A stretch of DNA of 64,000 bases from Hymenobacter gummosus. Its GTDB lineage: Bacteria > Bacteroidota > Bacteroidia > Cytophagales > Hymenobacteraceae. Shown in pieces: positions 8,338 through 17,069 of this stretch. Location: positions 62,001 through 126,000 of the forward strand of contig NZ_RXOF01000010.1 in assembly GCF_003970915.1 (NCBI RefSeq), given 5' to 3'. The notes under the pieces are model-generated. The model had not been told where the DNA came from, made no database searches, and saw nothing but the letters and a program-made list of their open reading frames with translations. The first letter of the stretch is position 1. Each line of letters opens with the position of its first letter. The translations under genes were made by a program, and so were the position numbers.

Positions 8338-11300
8338 CTAGTACACGGTTAGGTGCTTGGTGACCAGGCCACGAGCCGTCTGCACGACGAGCAGGTACAG
8401 GCCCTTGCGCTGCGCAGTCAGATCCAGCTGCAGCTGGGGCTGCGCGGCGGCGCGCAACGACGCGCCCAGCACCCGCTGGCCCAGCGTGTTATACACCGTC
8501 ACCTGCTCCACATCGAAGTCGGCCCGCTGCCAGTCCAGGGTCAGGTGGCCGTTCGTGGGGTTGGGGTACACCCCAATGGCTTCTTCCGGCTGCAGCGCCA
8601 GCACCGTAAACACCTGCTGGCTCGTGCCGCGGCCGCCGCTGCCGGCTACCTCCAGCGGCCCGGTCACGGCGCCGCGCGGCACGCGCACTACCGCGCTGGT
8701 GGTGGTGGCCGAAAGCACCTCGGCGCGGGCCCCGGCAAAGGCAATGGTGTCGGGCAGGCCATCGGCGAGCAGGTGCTGGCCCGTCAGCGTCACCAACTCC
8801 CCAACGGCAGCCTGCGTGGGCGTGAAGGACGTCAGCACCGGCGCCGGCACAAACGTAAACGCTGTGGTCGAAACCACCGTGCCGCCGGGCGTTTCCAAGC
8901 GCAGCGGGCCGCTCTGCGCCGCGGCGGGCACGCGCACCTGCAGGCTCGTGGCGGAGGCCTGCAGCACCTGCCCGGGCGCGCCGCCGGTGAAGGCGACGGT
9001 GCTGCGGGCCGCCGGCGCGAAGGCGCTACCGGTCAGCGTGACCACGCTGCCCGCCTTACCCTTGGCCGGGCTCAGGCTGGCAATTACCGGCGCGTACCAC
9101 ACCATAAAGTTCTGGCTGCTGCGCACCTCGCCGCCGAGGGTGCGCAGCAGCACCGGCCCGAGCGTAGCGCCGGCGGGCACCTCCACTTCCAACTGCGTCG
9201 TCGACGCCTGGCGCACCCGCGCCGCCACCCCGTTGAAGAACACGGTGTCCTGCGCGGCCAGGGCCGAGAAATGGCTGCCGCTGAGGGTCACCACGTCGCC
9301 GGGCCGGCCTTCGGCGGGCGAAAGGGTCGTCAGCACCGGCGGCTGAAACACGGTAAAGGCCTGCGGGCTGCGGGTGCCGCCATCAGCGGTGCTGACCTGC
9401 AGCGGACCGGAGCTGGCGCCCGCGGGCACGCGCACGGTCAGGGTAGTAGCCGTGGCGCTGAGCACCGGGGCCGCCGTGCCGTTAAACCGCACCTGGTTGG
9501 CGGCCGGCGTCGTAGCAAAGCGCTGCCCCGTGATGGTCACGAGCGTGCCGAAGCGGCCCTGGGCGGGTGCCACCCCGGTAACCGCCGGCGACACCACCAC
9601 CGGCCCGAGCGGCGCGCCGGGGCCGACCGTCGGGGGCACGTCGTAGATGCGGTTGGTGGTAGTGTTGGTGCGGACGGGCTCGTTGTAGTCGAAGAAGATG
9701 TCGGCGTAGTTGTCGACCTGCGTGCGCGGGGCCAGGCCGCTTTTCGGCTTCACGGTAAACTCCACGAAGCCGTGGCTGGCCGGCTCGTTGCGGGAGCTGG
9801 GCGGCAGCGTCAGGCCGGCGAAGGTGAAGGTGAGCACCGCCCGGCCCTTGCCGCCTACGCTCAGGCGGTACGGGTGCGACGCGGCCCCTACCTGCAGGGT
9901 GCTCATGTCCAGGTGCGCCGACAGCGTGTCCACCAGCACTACGCGGTAGGCGTCGTCGGTGCCGGTGTTCTGGAAGCGGATGCGGTAGCGCAGGGGCACG
10001 CCGGTGGGCGTGTAGTGCTGGGCCGTCACGCCGGCGGGCACCACCTGCTTGTCGTTCGGGTCGAAGGAGTCGACGATAGGCTCGCAGCTTTCCGCCACTT
10101 CCGGCTCGGCATCGTCGGGCGGCCAGGCGCTCATGGCCGGGCTGGGCACGCCGCCCGTCACCGCCCCCGGCAGCTCCACGTTGGCGCTGGCCGTCTTTTT
10201 GAGCGGGTGCTCGGCGGGCTGGTCGGCCTCCACGCGCACCACCCGGCCCGTGGCCGGCACGCGCAGCACCAGCGAGTCGCCGGCGGCCAGCATAAAGCGC
10301 TCCAGGCGGCCCAGCTGGGCATCCTGGTACACGCGCAGCTGCAGGCTGTCGGTGGTGGCCCCGCGGCCGACGTTGACCACGCTAAAGCGGGTTTCGTTGC
10401 CCGCCAGCGCGGCGCCGCGCACCCGGAGGGAGGCCTGGTTCCAGCGCGTGCTGGGCGGGTACGTGTTCGAGGGCGTAATCCAGGCCCGGGTGCACACCGT
10501 CAGCCCCCGGATGGCGGGGTTGCCGCAGGCCACCGAGTCCTGAATGACAATGGTGCCGCCCTGCTCCGGGGCCAGCGTGCCGACGCTGAACACGAAGTTG
10601 CCCTGGGCGTCCCGGGTGTGGGGCCGGTCGGCGCCGATAAACACCACGTGCTGGGGCAGGGCCACGACCACCTGCGCGTTGGCCGCCGCGGCAAAGCCGG
10701 TGTTGGCGTAGCGCACGGTCGTCACGTTGCGGGCGCAGCGGCGGCGCCGGTTGGAGCCCACCTCGACGCTCAGGTAGGGCGCGTTGGTGACCTGGTTGCC
10801 GAAATCGGGGCCGTAGACGGACTGGCCGGCGGCGGTCAAGGGCAGGATGGGCGGCCCCGGGGGGCACAGGGTCTGAATCGTGCGGCCCGGCTGCACGGGC
10901 AGCAGCTGCTGCACGGTGTAGCGGCCCGTATCGACGCGGATGACGTAGCCACCCGCCGCGTCGGTGCGGGCGTAGTAGTTGCCCGGCTGGGCCACCACGA
11001 TGATGTCGGCCAGCCCCGGTTCACTGCTTTGGTTGAGGCAGTCCCCGTTCAAGTCCTGGTATACCCGGCCCACAATCTGGCAGGCGGGCTGCCCCCCGGC
11101 TGGTGCCCCGTACGCGCAAACCAGCGAGGCGTCCTGCCGCAGGGTGAGCAGCCGGCTGCCCGCCGCATCTACGCTCAGCGCGCTGACGGGCCCGAAATCC
11201 TTGGGCACGCAGCGGCGCTGCCGGCCCTGGCGGTCCAGCACCCGCACCGAGTCCCAGGCGGAGTTATTGATGAAGATGGTCCCGTTGCCGTCCACGTCCA

Positions 11301-12867
11301 CGTCCACCGGGTTCTGGCCCAGCAGGTAGTTGCGGTTCGGAATGCGCACGTGGGTGCTGCGCAGCAGCTGGCCGGTGGGGCTGATTTGCTGAACCCGGGA
11401 GCCGGAGCTGTCGGCCACGTACAGCAGGCCCAGCTCGTTGACGCTCATGGCCTGGGGCTGGTAGAAGCGCAGGTTGCCGCTCGCGCCGAGCGTCTGCAGC
11501 AGCTGCCCTTGCTGGTTAAGCTTGACAACCCGGTGGTTGGTCAGGTCGGCCACGTAGATCTGGCCGGCCGGCGTTACGGTCAGGGCCGCAAACCGCGGCC
11601 ACACCCGGGTCAGGGCGCTGCTCTGAATCACGCGCAGCCACCGCCCCTGCCCGTCGAAGACCTGCACCCGGGGCGAGCTGTTGTAGTTTTCCTCCAGCGT
11701 GTACACGTTGCCGGCCGCGTCCACATCCAGGCCGGCGAAGGCCGGCACCGAGCCCGCAATGTTGGGCTCGAACTGCCCGGTGCCGTAGCCCGGCCCGCCG
11801 AAGCGGAGCAGTTCCCGCCCGTCCGCCGCGCGCTTGATGATTTGCTGGCGGCCGGCGTCGTAGCTATAAAATTCGCCCGCGCCGTTCTGGGTGATGAACA
11901 GAGCCCGGTCGCGGCTGCTCCAGCGCGCCAGCTCGGTGCCGGTCGGCGCAAACTTGTAAATCGTGGGCGCCTCCCCGCGGTTGCTGGCGGCCGATACGTA
12001 CAGCTGGTTCTGCCGGTCGAAAGCAAAGTTCAGGCCGCCGCCGAACACGTCGGTGGGCAACGACGACTGGTAGGTGCCGTCGGCCGCGAACTTGTAGATG
12101 GGCGAGCCGCCCTCAATGCCCAGGTAGAAGCTGCCGGCCGCGTCCATGTTCATCACCGGCATGAAAGAGCCCGTGCTGAAGATGTACTGCCCGGCGCGGG
12201 TCACGGGAATGGTTTGCTGCACCTGCCCCGCGGCGTTGAGCTTGGTGATGACGTAGTAGTCGGTAATAACGAAGACGTTGCCGGCCGCGTCGGCGGCCAC
12301 GTCCGAGAGTCGAATGTCGGCCCGCCCGGGCTGGCTGGTGAGCGGGGGCGCGTACTCCCACTGCAGCGCGCCCTGGCTGTTGAACTTCAGCAGCCGGTTG
12401 TTGGAAAGGGCGTACACGTTGCCAGCCGCATCCACCGTGAGGGCCCGGGGGTTAACCGGGGAGCAAAAACCCCACCGGTTCGACCGGAAGGTTTGCAGCG
12501 GCTGCCCGGCCGGGCTGTACTTGCGAATCTCGCCTTGGCCGGCATCGGCCACGTAGAGGTTGTCGGCGGCGTCCATGGCCAGCGCGTAGCCGGTACAAAT
12601 CGACGAGGGCCCCGTGTTGGCCCTCTTCACGTCGAGCCGCTCCACGTACCGGCCCTGCGGGTCGAGCTTGGTAATGGTGCCCGGGCGGTAGGAAAAGTAC
12701 GGGTCGCCCTCCAGCACGTACATGTACCCGCGGCTGTCCACGGCTATGTCGGTGGGCGCAAACAAGGGGGTGCCGATGATGCTTTGCAGCTGCCAGCCGG
12801 CCGGGGCCTGGGCCCGGGCGGCCAGCGGGAGCAGCAGAACGAGAATCCGCAGTAGCAGTTTGGTCAT
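8338..12867 (-). CDS. large NHL-repeat / IPT-repeat surface protein with T9SS sorting domain
   Basis: This 1509-residue protein has a signal peptide (ending LAARAQA), then about 560 residues of NHL/SMP-type beta-propeller repeats (recurring AVDAAGNVYVAD-like blades, e.g. ALAMDAADNLYVADAG). A SdrD-B-like segment (GRVYQDLNGDCLNQ, about residue 605) follows, then a DUF11-like region with the hallmark SFDPNDKQV, then four IPT/TIG repeats (GVAPAQGRFGTLVTITGQRF and three similar units). The end is a type A T9SS sorting domain: IGVYPNPTNGHLTLDW, VYNTLGQRV, GLYLLVV. It is probably exported and anchored at the cell surface; no catalytic domain is seen, so adhesion or scaffolding is the likely role. 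It has its own terminator and no operon partner. A nearly full-length open frame on the opposite strand is a composition artefact. Confidence 0.88.
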   Translation of the reverse strand: MTKLLLRILVLLLPLAARAQAPAGWQLQSIIGTPLFAPTDIAVDSRGYMYVLEGDPYFSYRPGTITKLDPQGRYVERLDVKRANTGPSSICTGYALAMDAADNLYVADAGQGEIRKYSPAGQPLQTFRSNRWGFCSPVNPRALTVDAAGNVYALSNNRLLKFNSQGALQWEYAPPLTSQPGRADIRLSDVAADAAGNVFVITDYYVITKLNAAGQVQQTIPVTRAGQYIFSTGSFMPVMNMDAAGSFYLGIEGGSPIYKFAADGTYQSSLPTDVFGGGLNFAFDRQNQLYVSAASNRGEAPTIYKFAPTGTELARWSSRDRALFITQNGAGEFYSYDAGRQQIIKRAADGRELLRFGGPGYGTGQFEPNIAGSVPAFAGLDVDAAGNVYTLEENYNSSPRVQVFDGQGRWLRVIQSSALTRVWPRFAALTVTPAGQIYVADLTNHRVVKLNQQGQLLQTLGASGNLRFYQPQAMSVNELGLLYVADSSGSRVQQISPTGQLLRSTHVRIPNRNYLLGQNPVDVDVDGNGTIFINNSAWDSVRVLDRQGRQRRCVPKDFGPVSALSVDAAGSRLLTLRQDASLVCAYGAPAGGQPACQIVGRVYQDLNGDCLNQSSEPGLADIIVVAQPGNYYARTDAAGGYVIRVDTGRYTVQQLLPVQPGRTIQTLCPPGPPILPLTAAGQSVYGPDFGNQVTNAPYLSVEVGSNRRRRCARNVTTVRYANTGFAAAANAQVVVALPQHVVFIGADRPHTRDAQGNFVFSVGTLAPEQGGTIVIQDSVACGNPAIRGLTVCTRAWITPSNTYPPSTRWNQASLRVRGAALAGNETRFSVVNVGRGATTDSLQLRVYQDAQLGRLERFMLAAGDSLVLRVPATGRVVRVEADQPAEHPLKKTASANVELPGAVTGGVPSPAMSAWPPDDAEPEVAESCEPIVDSFDPNDKQVVPAGVTAQHYTPTGVPLRYRIRFQNTGTDDAYRVVLVDTLSAHLDMSTLQVGAASHPYRLSVGGKGRAVLTFTFAGLTLPPSSRNEPASHGFVEFTVKPKSGLAPRTQVDNYADIFFDYNEPVRTNTTTNRIYDVPPTVGPGAPLGPVVVSPAVTGVAPAQGRFGTLVTITGQRFATTPAANQVRFNGTAAPVLSATATTLTVRVPAGASSGPLQVSTADGGTRSPQAFTVFQPPVLTTLSPAEGRPGDVVTLSGSHFSALAAQDTVFFNGVAARVRQASTTQLEVEVPAGATLGPVLLRTLGGEVRSSQNFMVWYAPVIASLSPAKGKAGSVVTLTGSAFAPAARSTVAFTGGAPGQVLQASATSLQVRVPAAAQSGPLRLETPGGTVVSTTAFTFVPAPVLTSFTPTQAAVGELVTLTGQHLLADGLPDTIAFAGARAEVLSATTTSAVVRVPRGAVTGPLEVAGSGGRGTSQQVFTVLALQPEEAIGVYPNPTNGHLTLDWQRADFDVEQVTVYNTLGQRVLGASLRAAAQPQLQLDLTAQRKGLYLLVVQTARGLVTKHLTVY

Positions 12868-13398
12868 AGATACCAGGAAAAGAGAATGATAAGGTAGAAC
12901 GGGCGGCGGCGTCCACCGCCGCGCAGAAGTTGCCGGACCCGGCTCGCATGTCCGGGAGGGAAAAGTAGCAGTAAAGCTAGTCGTTACGGGCTATTCCCGG
13001 TGCACGAGCAGGATCGAAAAGCAGGAAGATTCCGGCCGCTGAAACGAGGCTGCCCGGAAGCTCCCCGGCCGCCGCGTTTCAGCGGCGCAAGCCATACCGC
13101 TTAGCTACCGGCAACTACCCGCCGGCGCCGGTAAAGTCGCCAGCGGCCGTGCGCGGGCAGCAATCGATACCGGAATCGATTGCGGTATTTTCATTTTCGC
13201 ATTTAGGCCGGCGGGGCAAGAACGGCGCGGCCGCAACTGCTATTTTTCCGCTTCCCCGCAGCCAGGAAAGGGAAAAACGGCCAGCGTCCGGCAAAAATCA
13301 GTGCCCCGGCGCGGCCGTCGGCAGGCGACCGGGCACTACCCAGCCGCGGGCGCCGCTCCCCTTCCCCGCTGTCATTCTGTTCTAATCGCGCCTTCCCC
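12868..13398. other. 531-bp divergent intergenic region
   Basis: No gene is seen between the minus-strand surface protein and the plus-strand xylanase. The notable element is an inverted repeat at 13160-13183 (9-bp arms GCAATCGAT and its complement, 6-nt spacer), followed by the locally AT-rich TATTTTCATTTTCGCATTTA. The repeat resembles, but does not match, the CACAATCGATTGTG operator found elsewhere in the window. Confidence 0.5.
13160..13183. promoter_or_regulatory. possible operator upstream of GH10 (paired AATCGAT)
   Basis: Perfect 9-bp inverted repeat, arms 13160-13168 and 13175-13183. It shares the CAATCGAT core with the palindromic operator at 17143-17156, but here the core is split into two copies. 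It lies about 215 bp upstream of the xylanase start. It could be a site for the LacI regulator or for a different one; weak evidence. Confidence 0.3.
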
Positions 13399-14535
13399 TT
13401 GCCCCCACCCACCCGCTTATATTACCTCGCCCTGGCCGGCGTATCCCTGGGCCTGATGCCGAAGTCGGAGCCCGCGTTGAAAGACGTATACAAAAAGGAT
13501 TTCTACGTCGGCGCGGCGCTTAACCAGCGGCAGAGCAGCGGCCAGGACGCCCAGGCTACCGCCCTGATCCGGCAGCAGTTCAACACCATCAGCCCCGAAA
13601 ACCTGCTGAAGTGGGGGCCGGTGCACCCCCGGCCCGGGCAGTACAACTTCCAGCCCGCCGACGCCTACGTGGCGTTCGGGCAGCAGCACAAGATGTTCAT
13701 CATTGGGCACACGCTGCTCTGGCACCAGCAGACGCCCAAGTGGGTATTTGAGGACGAGGCCGGACAGCCCGTGAGCCGCGAGGTGCTGCTTCAGCGCCTG
13801 CAGGAGCACATCCGCACCGTGGTGGGCCGCTACAAGGGCAAAATCCAGGGCTGGGACGTGGTCAACGAGGCCATCGACGACCAGCAGGGCGCGCTGCGCA
13901 AGACCAAATGGCTGGAAATTCTGGGCGAAGACTTCGCCGCCAAGGCTTTCGAGTTTGCCCACCAGGCCGACCCCAAGGCGGAGCTGTACTACAACGACTA
14001 CAGCCTCTACCGCCCCGAAAAGCGCGAGGGCGTTATCCGGCTGGTAAAAGGCCTGCAGGCCAAGGGCATCAAGGTTACGGCCATCGGCATGCAGGGCCAC
14101 TACGGCCTGCGGCAGCCGACCATCGAGCAGGTGGAAGCCAGCATTGTGGCCTTCGCCAAGCTGGGCGTGCGCGTCAACTTCACCGAGCTGGACATCGACG
14201 TGCTGCCCAACCCCAGCCGCCGCCAGGGCGCCGACGTTTCCGAAAACTACGCCGCCGACCCGCGCTACAACCCCTACCCGGCCGGCCTGCCCGACTCGGT
14301 GCAGCAGCAGCTGGCCCGGCGCTACGCCGACCTGTTTGCCCTGTTCCATAAGCACCGCGACGTAATTGACCGCGTCACGCTCTGGGGCGTGACCGACGCC
14401 GACTCCTGGCTGAACAACTGGCCCATCCGGGGCCGCACCAGCTACCCGTTACTGTTCGACCGCCGCTACCAGCCCAAACCGGCGTTGCCGGCGGTGCTGC
14501 AGGCCACCGGCAGCGCCCGGCCGGCGGGGCACTAA
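13399..14535 (+). CDS. GH10 endo-1,4-beta-xylanase
   Basis: The 378-residue product is a GH10 TIM barrel that hydrolyses the xylan backbone. Motifs: TISPENLLKWGPVHP, IIGHTLLWHQQTPKW, and the acid/base in GWDVVNEAID (Glu157) and nucleophile in VNFTELDIDV (Glu263). Also WGVTDADSWL near the end. The start is unusual: no ATG precedes the leader-like RLYYLALAGVSLGL, so a TTG at 13399 is the best candidate; an ATG at 13456 would drop the leader and start at MPKSEPALK. It is the first gene of a plus-strand run of hemicellulases through 27640. A free-standing catalytic domain without carbohydrate-binding module. Family is certain; the exact start is not. Confidence 0.93.
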   Translation: MPPPTRLYYLALAGVSLGLMPKSEPALKDVYKKDFYVGAALNQRQSSGQDAQATALIRQQFNTISPENLLKWGPVHPRPGQYNFQPADAYVAFGQQHKMFIIGHTLLWHQQTPKWVFEDEAGQPVSREVLLQRLQEHIRTVVGRYKGKIQGWDVVNEAIDDQQGALRKTKWLEILGEDFAAKAFEFAHQADPKAELYYNDYSLYRPEKREGVIRLVKGLQAKGIKVTAIGMQGHYGLRQPTIEQVEASIVAFAKLGVRVNFTELDIDVLPNPSRRQGADVSENYAADPRYNPYPAGLPDSVQQQLARRYADLFALFHKHRDVIDRVTLWGVTDADSWLNNWPIRGRTSYPLLFDRRYQPKPALPAVLQATGSARPAGH

Positions 14536-14637
14536 TGTTGGTTTGGCCTCCGCGGGTGCTTTCCCGGCCGGGGTGCTCTGGTCCCCCGACCGCCGGCTCC
14601 AGAGCGGTAGGCCGCCTTTAACCTCACGCAACCTGCC

Positions 14638-17010
14638 ATGCAACGCGCTCTTTTACTTTCCGCCGTGGGCCTGCTGCCCCTGCTGAGCCTGGGCCAGCCG
14701 GCACCGCTGCAGCGCTTCCCGGCCACGGCCGTGGAGCTGCTGCCCGGGCCGTTCCAGCAGGCGCAGCAGACCGACAAAGCCTACCTGCTGGCCCTCGACC
14801 CCGACCGGCTGCTGGCCCCGTACCGGCTGGAGGCGGGCCTGCCTTCGAAGGCGCCGCGCTACGGCAACTGGGAAAACACCGGCCTCGACGGCCACATCGG
14901 GGGGCACTACCTCTCGGCCCTGGCCCTGATGTACGCCGCCACCCACGACGCGCAGGTGCAGCAGCGCCTGACCTATATGGTGGAGGAGCTGGCGCGCTGT
15001 CAGCAGCAAAATGCCGACGGCTACCTGGGCGGCGTGCCCGGCGGCCGGGCCATGTGGCAGCAGGTGAAAGCCGGGCAGATCAACGCCAACAGCTTCGGAT
15101 TGAACCAGAAGTGGGTGCCCTGGTACAACCTGCACAAAACCTACGCCGGCCTGCGCGACGCCTACCTCATCGGGGGTAACCAGCAGGCCCGCACCATGCT
15201 CATCCGCCTCACCGACTGGTGCCTGGATTTGACGGCGGGCCTCTCGGACACGCAGATTCAGGACATGCTGCGCAGTGAGCACGGCGGCCTGAACGAGGTG
15301 TTTGCCGACGTGGCCCAGCTCACCGGCGACAAGAAGTACCTGAAGCTGGCGCAGCGCTTCTCGCACCAGGCCGTGCTGACGCCCCTGCTGGCCCGGCAGG
15401 ACGTGCTCAACGGCATGCACGCCAACACCCAGATTCCGAAGGTCATCGGCTTCGAGCGGGTGGCCGAGGCGGGCGGCGACCCGGCCTGGCGCGGCGCGGC
15501 GGAGTTTTTCTGGCAGACGGTGGTGGAGCGCCGCACGGTGTCCATCGGCGGCAACAGCGTGAGTGAGCATTTCAACCCGGCCGGCAACTTCGCCTCGATG
15601 ATCGAAGGCGTGGAAGGCCCGGAAACCTGCAACACCTACAACATGCTGAAGCTCACGCAGCAGTTGTACCTCACCAGCGGCACCCCGCGCTACCTCGACT
15701 TCTACGAGCGGGCCATGTACAACCACATCCTCTCGTCGCAGCACCCGGGGCCGGCGGGCGGCTTCGTGTACTTCACGCCCATGCGCCCGCGCCACTACCG
15801 GGTGTATTCGCAGCCGCAGGAAGGCTTCTGGTGCTGCGTGGGCTCGGGCCTGGAAAACCACGCCAAGTACGGCGAGCTGGTGTACGCCCACCGCAACGAG
15901 CAGGAGCTGCTGGTAAACCTGTTCGTGCCCTCGCGCCTGAGCTGGCCCGAGCAGGGCCTGACGCTGACCCAGCAAACGACCTTTCCGCGGGAGGAACGCT
16001 CCGAGCTACAGCTGAAGCTCAAGAAGCCGCGCACCTTCGCCCTGAGCATCCGCCAACCCGGCTGGCTGCCGGCGGGCCAATTGGCGGTGCAGGTAAACGG
16101 CAAACCCGTCGCGCCCGCCGCATCTTCGCCCGGCTACCTGACGCTCACGCGCAAGTGGCGCAGCGGCGACGTGGTGACGCTGGCCTTGCCCATGCACACC
16201 ACCGCCGAGCCGCTGCCCGACGGCTCGCCCTGGGTGTCGTTCGTGCACGGGCCGCTGGTGCTGGCCGCCGCCACCGATACCACCGACCTGCGCGGCCTGC
16301 GCGCCGACGGGCAGCGCATGGCCCACGTAGCCAGCGGCCCGCTCTACCCGCTGGAAGAAGCGCCGGTGCTCGTCACCCCCACGCCCAAGGACGTGGCCGC
16401 CAGCATCCGCCCCGTAGCCGGCCAGCCGCTCACGTTTACCGCCGCCGGCCTGAGCGGGGCCGAGCGGTACCAGAACCTGCGCCTGGTGCCCTTCTACCAG
16501 ATTCACGACGCGCGCTACATGGTGTACTGGCCCGTGACCACGCCCGAGGGGCTGGTGGCCCGCACCGAGGAAATCCGCCGCCGCGACGCCGAGAAGCGCG
16601 CCCTCGAAGCCCGCACCATCGACCAGGTGACGCCCGGCGAGCAGCAGCCCGAATCGGACCACGGCTTCCGGGGCGAGCAGACGGAAACCGGCCTGCACCG
16701 CCACCGCCACTGGCGCCACGCCGCCGGCTGGTTTAGCTACCAGCTGCGCAACCCCGAGCGGGCCGCCCGCGCCCTGCGCGTCACCTACGCCGGCGGCGAC
16801 CGAAACCGCCGCTTTACCATCCTGGTAAACGGTGCGCCGCTGACCCAGGTGACGTTGACCGGCAACCCCGAGGGCAACTTCTACGACGTGGAGTACCCGC
16901 TGCCCGAGGCCCTGCGCCGGGCGCCGGGCGCCACCTCGCTCACCGTAAAGTTCGAGGCTGCGCCCAGCTCCACGGCCGGCGGCGTCTACGACGTGCGCCT
17001 GCTCCGCTGA
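14638..17010 (+). CDS. GH127-type beta-L-arabinofuranosidase (DUF1680), secreted
   Basis: A 790-residue protein with signal peptide (MQRALLLSAVGLLPLLSLG). The DUF1680/GH127 alpha-barrel includes GNWENTGLDGHIGGHYLSA, WVPWYNLHKTYAGL and GLNEVFADVAQLTG. The zinc-thiolate active site is intact: Glu329 and Cys331 in GPETCNTYNMLK, and the Cys399-Cys400 pair in FWCCVGSGLENHAKY; the first cysteine of the pair is the nucleophile in characterised members. A C-terminal beta-sandwich region follows. Families GH127, GH146 and others share this fold, so the linkage (beta-L-arabinofuranosides of arabinoxylan, pectin or hydroxyproline glycans) is not settled. It sits 102 bp after the xylanase and 59 bp before the next GH43, consistent with cotranscription. 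Confidence 0.87.
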   Translation: MQRALLLSAVGLLPLLSLGQPAPLQRFPATAVELLPGPFQQAQQTDKAYLLALDPDRLLAPYRLEAGLPSKAPRYGNWENTGLDGHIGGHYLSALALMYAATHDAQVQQRLTYMVEELARCQQQNADGYLGGVPGGRAMWQQVKAGQINANSFGLNQKWVPWYNLHKTYAGLRDAYLIGGNQQARTMLIRLTDWCLDLTAGLSDTQIQDMLRSEHGGLNEVFADVAQLTGDKKYLKLAQRFSHQAVLTPLLARQDVLNGMHANTQIPKVIGFERVAEAGGDPAWRGAAEFFWQTVVERRTVSIGGNSVSEHFNPAGNFASMIEGVEGPETCNTYNMLKLTQQLYLTSGTPRYLDFYERAMYNHILSSQHPGPAGGFVYFTPMRPRHYRVYSQPQEGFWCCVGSGLENHAKYGELVYAHRNEQELLVNLFVPSRLSWPEQGLTLTQQTTFPREERSELQLKLKKPRTFALSIRQPGWLPAGQLAVQVNGKPVAPAASSPGYLTLTRKWRSGDVVTLALPMHTTAEPLPDGSPWVSFVHGPLVLAAATDTTDLRGLRADGQRMAHVASGPLYPLEEAPVLVTPTPKDVAASIRPVAGQPLTFTAAGLSGAERYQNLRLVPFYQIHDARYMVYWPVTTPEGLVARTEEIRRRDAEKRALEARTIDQVTPGEQQPESDHGFRGEQTETGLHRHRHWRHAAGWFSYQLRNPERAARALRVTYAGGDRNRRFTILVNGAPLTQVTLTGNPEGNFYDVEYPLPEALRRAPGATSLTVKFEAAPSSTAGGVYDVRLLR

Positions 17011-17069
17011 GTCCTGATAAGCATTAAACCCCCCAACTTCCTTTTTCGACCACCCATCCCCTCCGCCCC

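Noticed and set aside
8353-12855. A 1500-codon open frame antisense to the NHL/IPT surface protein
   Set aside because: It is rich in Arg, Gly, Ala, Val and His, has no domain pattern, and mirrors the real gene; long antisense frames are common in DNA of this GC content.
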